This document shows positions 60,457-64,000 of a stretch of 64,000 nucleotides of DNA, in pieces (position 1 is the stretch's first letter; the number at the start of each line of letters is the position of its first letter). The stretch covers positions 49,665,602 to 49,729,601 of the forward strand of contig CM059563.1 of the NCBI GenBank assembly GCA_030386875.1, read 5' to 3'. The notes below the pieces were generated by a model, which was not told the origin of the DNA, did not search any database, and saw only the letters and a program-made list of their open reading frames with translations. Source of the stretch: Morinoia aosen (taxonomy: Eukaryota > Arthropoda > Malacostraca > Amphipoda > Talitridae). Made by a program: the position numbers and the translations under genes.

Positions 60457-61605
60457 TTAAGGAGATCGTCCCAGGCCCCTGCCGCTCAGGTGGTCATTTT
60501 TCATGTTTTTGTTGGAAAAGGACCCTTAGGTGGTGGACTATTCGGTCCTAAAATTTTATGGCGCTACGGACGATAGATCCCCGCCCCCCAGGTAGGGAGG
60601 GGTTAGGGGACCAAAATCTTTAATTTTGAGCCCATTTCAACCCCACATAAAAAGAGAACAAATGGGAAATGGAAAAAAGCCCACGTGAGTTTGTTAGAAA
60701 TGTTTCAAGGACTCTAAAACTGTCTTTGTTTTTGTTCTAGCATCAAAACTCGATGACGAGTCCCATTTTGATATATCAATACCAGTGAAATATCAATACC
60801 TAAAAACCAATATGTCAATTTTTTTCAAAAACTAAGGCCTAAATAAAAAAAATGATGGAATAAATTGTATTCCTTTTCAAAGGTTACATATCATAGTCAA
60901 ATTTCATAAGAATCGGACTGAAAATAAAAAATTTCATATTCAAGAAAAAAAAATATATATATATTTTTTTGGTTTGGAAATCATAATCCACACTGTGAAT
61001 ATAAAGTTATGTATGGAAATTATCGAAATAAATATAAAACTGCATTCAATTACATTAATTGTTCATCATATTACACTTCAACAAAAAATTCCGTTCTTGC
61101 TTGTACCCAACACTTCTAACTTTCAACATTCGAAATGGGACTAGTCCTCGAGTTTTGATGCTAGGACAAAACCAAAGACAGTTTTAGAATTCTTGGAACA
61201 TTTCTAACAAACTCTCACGGGCTTTTTTCCAAATTCAAATTTTCCGAAAAAGTATATAGCTCTAAACCCAAAAATTACTGTTGTTTTTAGAAATTTTAAA
61301 AAATTTGAAAAAAAATTGAAAAAATTTGAATTCGAAAAAAAGCCCGAGAGAGTTTGTTAGAAATGTTTCAAGGATTCTAAAACTGCCTTATTTGGTTTTG
61401 TTCTAGCATCAAAACTCGATGACGAGTCCCGTTTTAAAATATCCATAAAATATACCAAAAAACTAATTTTTCTTGAAAAAAACTAAGGCTTGAATCGAAA
61501 AAAATGGCACGAGTAAAAAAGGTTTACTTTCACAAAATACATATACTGGCCAATTTTCAAACGAATCGGACGAAAAAAGTTGAAAAAGTGGGACTATCTC
61601 CTTAA
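60457..61605. mobile_element. TTAA-flanked non-autonomous DNA element, 1.15 kb
   Basis: Bounded by TTAA on both sides (60,457-60,460 and 61,602-61,605). Inverted ends read GGAGATCGTCCCAG at the left and GGAGATAGTCCCAC as the inverse of the right. It has no open frame of note. A module of about 95 bp (core 'gtttgttagaaatgtttcaa' and 'catcaaaactcgatgacgag') occurs three times: direct at about 60,680-60,776, inverted at 61,130-61,243, direct at 61,338-61,440. TTAA targets are used by piggyBac and Kolobok elements. The ends do not let me choose with confidence. Confidence 0.75.
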
Positions 61606-61756
61606 GGGACACCTGCATGAGGCACACCCAAACTAGAACAGTATGCTAACGTCAGTGAATGTGAACGTAAGGAGAGACAGCAGTTGAAAAATCCTGAACT
61701 GTCCGAAAAGTCGTTGGTCTATAAAATGCTGATGAAGAATAATACTTTAGGTAAAT

Positions 61757-62137
61757 AGATTAGATAAGTATGATTCAGTTCCAGCCTCCCAAACTACAAC
61801 AAAGATGCCTCAAATAGCAGATGAAAACAAGGGCATCATTAAGTAGAGTTACGGGAACGGGAAATTCATACTAAAAATAAATCCTCACACTAGAGCTTCT
61901 GTACAAAGAAACAGTTGAGTAGGGAAGGAGTTAAAGAACGAGATAAAAGTTGTAGAAAAACGACAGAGGAGCTGAAAAAGAAACGGACAGTAGTTGACCG
62001 GAAAATGTTTGTCCGTGACACAAACCTATCCTATTTCAATGAAAGGAAGTCGTGCCAAACCTTTAGCTCGAGACCACACATTTTTCTCCTAGAAGTTCTA
62101 ATTCCAGTAGATGCAATAGTTGTTTGCTAGTGAGGGG
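61757..62137 (-). mobile_element. Family A retroposon, full length, older member of an adjacent pair
   Basis: All family blocks are present with moderate divergence. It has the long internal variant and ends 'gtgagggg'. A second copy inserted exactly at its right (5') edge. Confidence 0.8.
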
Positions 62138-62148
62138 ATGGAAGAAGA

Positions 62149-62523
62149 TTAGATTAGATTAGATTAGATTAGATTATTAGTTAGTTTAAGCCTCCCTATC
62201 CGCAACTAAGGCTATCCAAAGAGAGGAAGGAAGAAAGCACCATTTAGTATGGAGTTAAGGAAAAGCGGAATCTATGCAGAAAGGGCACAGAAACAGGAAG
62301 CTAAGAAAGAAGATCATGAAACAAGAAAAAGTTGAAGAAGAAAGTAGTAGGTGCTGAAAAACAGGACAGCAGTGAACCGAAAAAAAAGATGGTCCGTAAC
62401 AAAACAAAAACCTATTCTATTTTAACAAAAAGAAAGCCTACCTAACCTTTAGCTCAGGCCCTAACGTAGTCCCCCTGGGAGCGCTAATTCCCATAGACAC
62501 AATAGTTGCATCCCCCTGAGGGG
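62149..62523 (-). mobile_element. Family A retroposon, young, inserted at the edge of another
   Basis: Flanked by a perfect 13-bp target duplication, GGATGGAAGAAGA (62,136-62,148 and 62,524-62,536). Its first two bases are the last two of the neighbouring copy. The tail has about five ATTAG units, the longest in the window, and the sequence is close to consensus. Confidence 0.92.
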
Positions 62524-62536
62524 GGATGGAAGAAGA

Positions 62537-63738
62537 GCAATGAATGTGAATTATACCATGTAAGTGCGGCTGTTGTAGAGATGAGTTGAAAACCATGATT
62601 GAAGTCTGATTTTAAAAAAAATCATGAGATGAAGGTCGACGCAAATGAGTACATTCTTCAATGTGGTATCTACTTTACCACGAGACCCTTACCGCGACGC
62701 AAATGAAACAGTAGACAAGCTACGCATTATTCTGTGGGATTATATTCATTTATGTTCACGCAATAAGACACACACACGTTCATACCGTAAATTGAGCCAT
62801 CGTCGTTAAAAATTGACATGTCTCACTAGCACCGTATTCATTATTCTGTCCAAAATCTTGGCCTAAGTGTGAAACTTTGCCCCTCATTGACTACCATAAA
62901 AATACACCTATTAAGACTCGAGCCAAAATTAAAAATGCTATCAAAGAATAACCATCACAAAAAGCGACCGTATAGGAATTATCGGACGGCACGCATCAAA
63001 ATCATTGATACCTGCAGGGAAGTGCATGATTCTATTCGTAAATCTCACACGAATGAAGTGAGGAAACTGATCATACACTTTTTAATCGCGCTTCAAATTC
63101 GGCTTGAACGTATTGCAGACAAACAACCAGACGAGGCACGATTTGGAGAGATGAATCAAACCAACAGAAACAACGCAATTGCGGTGATCTAGAACTCTCT
63201 TGCGCTATAAAATCGCGCGCAAGAACGGACTCGATCATTTTCAAAACGAACGTAACTTGACTCAGAAGCACTTGTCAGTTTTCACAAGCGACGCACGCTG
63301 GAGCTGAAATTAATCACGCTGGATACAGCAGCGCGCGGTGAGGCGCATCGGTGTAATTCACTCCGGTATGATTGGAGCAACAATGAACAGCACGTCAGGA
63401 TTGATGAGCGTTCTTAAGGGACGTCAGTAAGATAAAGCCTTCAAAAGCCGGCGACCAAATAATATCAAGGAAGCCTGCAACAAGCACGTAGTTGCGACTT
63501 CCATCAAACACGAAGCTTTAGAATCTTGACTTCATAAGCCATAGCGAAAAGACGACCAACTTCCTGATCACCATTCTACGCTAATTGTTATGCAGATAAA
63601 ACCATGCAAAAACTGAGCGTAGGAAAACTAATAATGGACAATTTCTGCCCTTTTTAAAATTAAGACTAGTTTTTGAGCTGAAAAAAGAGTAGTAAAAATT
63701 ATCGAGAATACTTTGCTTGCTCTCTTCCTAAACTTGAA
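62537..63738. other. Non-coding, probably intronic sequence
   Basis: A 107-codon open frame on the + strand (62,869-63,192) is rich in basic residues and resembles nothing known to me. There is no splice support. Confidence 0.4.
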
Positions 63739-64000
63739 GATTAGATGTTAGTTTGAACCTCCCTAACCGTCTTCCCAAACCTTCCAGTCAGAAGGAGGAG
63801 GAAGGCACCATTTAGTATGGGCTTAAGGGAACGCAGAATCTACGCACAAGGTTCATAGAAACAAAAAACAGAGGAATTTTAGGAAAAACAAAATTTTAAA
63901 ATGAAAGTGCAGAAAAAACAGGAGAGCGGTGAATCGAAAAAAAGGCCCTCGGAAAAAAAATTATTTCAACAGAAAGAAAACCTACGTGACTCCAGCTCGA
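63739..64000 (-). mobile_element. Family A retroposon, cut by the window edge
   Basis: It starts after 'cttgaaga' with 'ttagatgttagtttgaacc' and continues to 'gtgactccagctcga' at the last base. The 5' end and right target duplication lie outside the window. Confidence 0.8.

Noticed and set aside
62149-62180. GATTA repeat as a telomere-like (TTAGG) sequence
   Set aside because: The unit is ATTAG, not TTAGG, and it lies at the tail junction of a retroposon inside a target duplication.
1-64000. tRNA genes, rRNA genes and CRISPR arrays
   Set aside because: I looked by eye for B-box-like GGTTCGANTCC motifs, conserved rRNA blocks and regularly spaced short repeats and found none. A covariance-model scan was not possible.

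Overview
The window is nuclear DNA of an animal with large introns, most likely an arthropod and perhaps a malacostracan crustacean. It is AT-rich, almost free of genes, and dense in retroposons and short DNA elements. It also carries a DIRS-type tyrosine-recombinase retrotransposon of the kind common in decapods. The species cannot be read from the sequence. I found no rRNA, tRNA, CRISPR array or prokaryotic-style operon.

Host gene content is small. The one convincing coding segment is a minus-strand internal exon at 44,891-45,679. It has 789 bp, is phase 2 at both ends, and has a good acceptor and a consensus CAG|GTAAGT-type donor. It encodes a serine-rich, probably disordered part of a larger protein that I cannot name. 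A second, weaker minus-strand exon lies at 42,532-42,684. Two small candidates further left (21,536-21,642 and 3,657-3,703) have donor sites but phases that do not follow on directly. Much of the window is therefore best read as introns of one long minus-strand gene. A visible A-over-T excess on the + strand over much of the window fits that reading.

Repeats are the main content. A short retroposon family ('family A', about 365 bp) occurs about 25 times, and an older relative ('family B') three times. All lie in the same orientation, with the simple-repeat 3' tail (TCTAA-like on the minus strand) at the left of each copy. Many are flanked by target-site duplications of 10-15 bp. Two have clean 5' truncations, and others show composite, adjacent or nested insertions. 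DNA-element relics include three copies of a TTAA-flanked piggyBac-like MITE, a 1.15-kb TTAA-flanked element with a threefold internal module, and a palindromic MITE near 40.1 kb. Tandem repeats include a compound CAG array, a 19-20 bp minisatellite, a 25-bp minisatellite and two poly-C tracts.

A DIRS-like element at 46,002-51,050 sits in the intron upstream of the main exon, antisense to the gene. It has the full DIRS end architecture: inverted terminal repeats plus an internal complementary region matching both ends. It retains recognisable Gag-like, RT/RNase H and tyrosine recombinase regions, but it is interrupted and counts as a fossil, apparently a young one. Its 5' leader carries an array of small hairpins whose stems differ between units but keep pairing, around a conserved loop. 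That array and the one-way orientation of all the family A/B copies are the two most unusual observations in the window.
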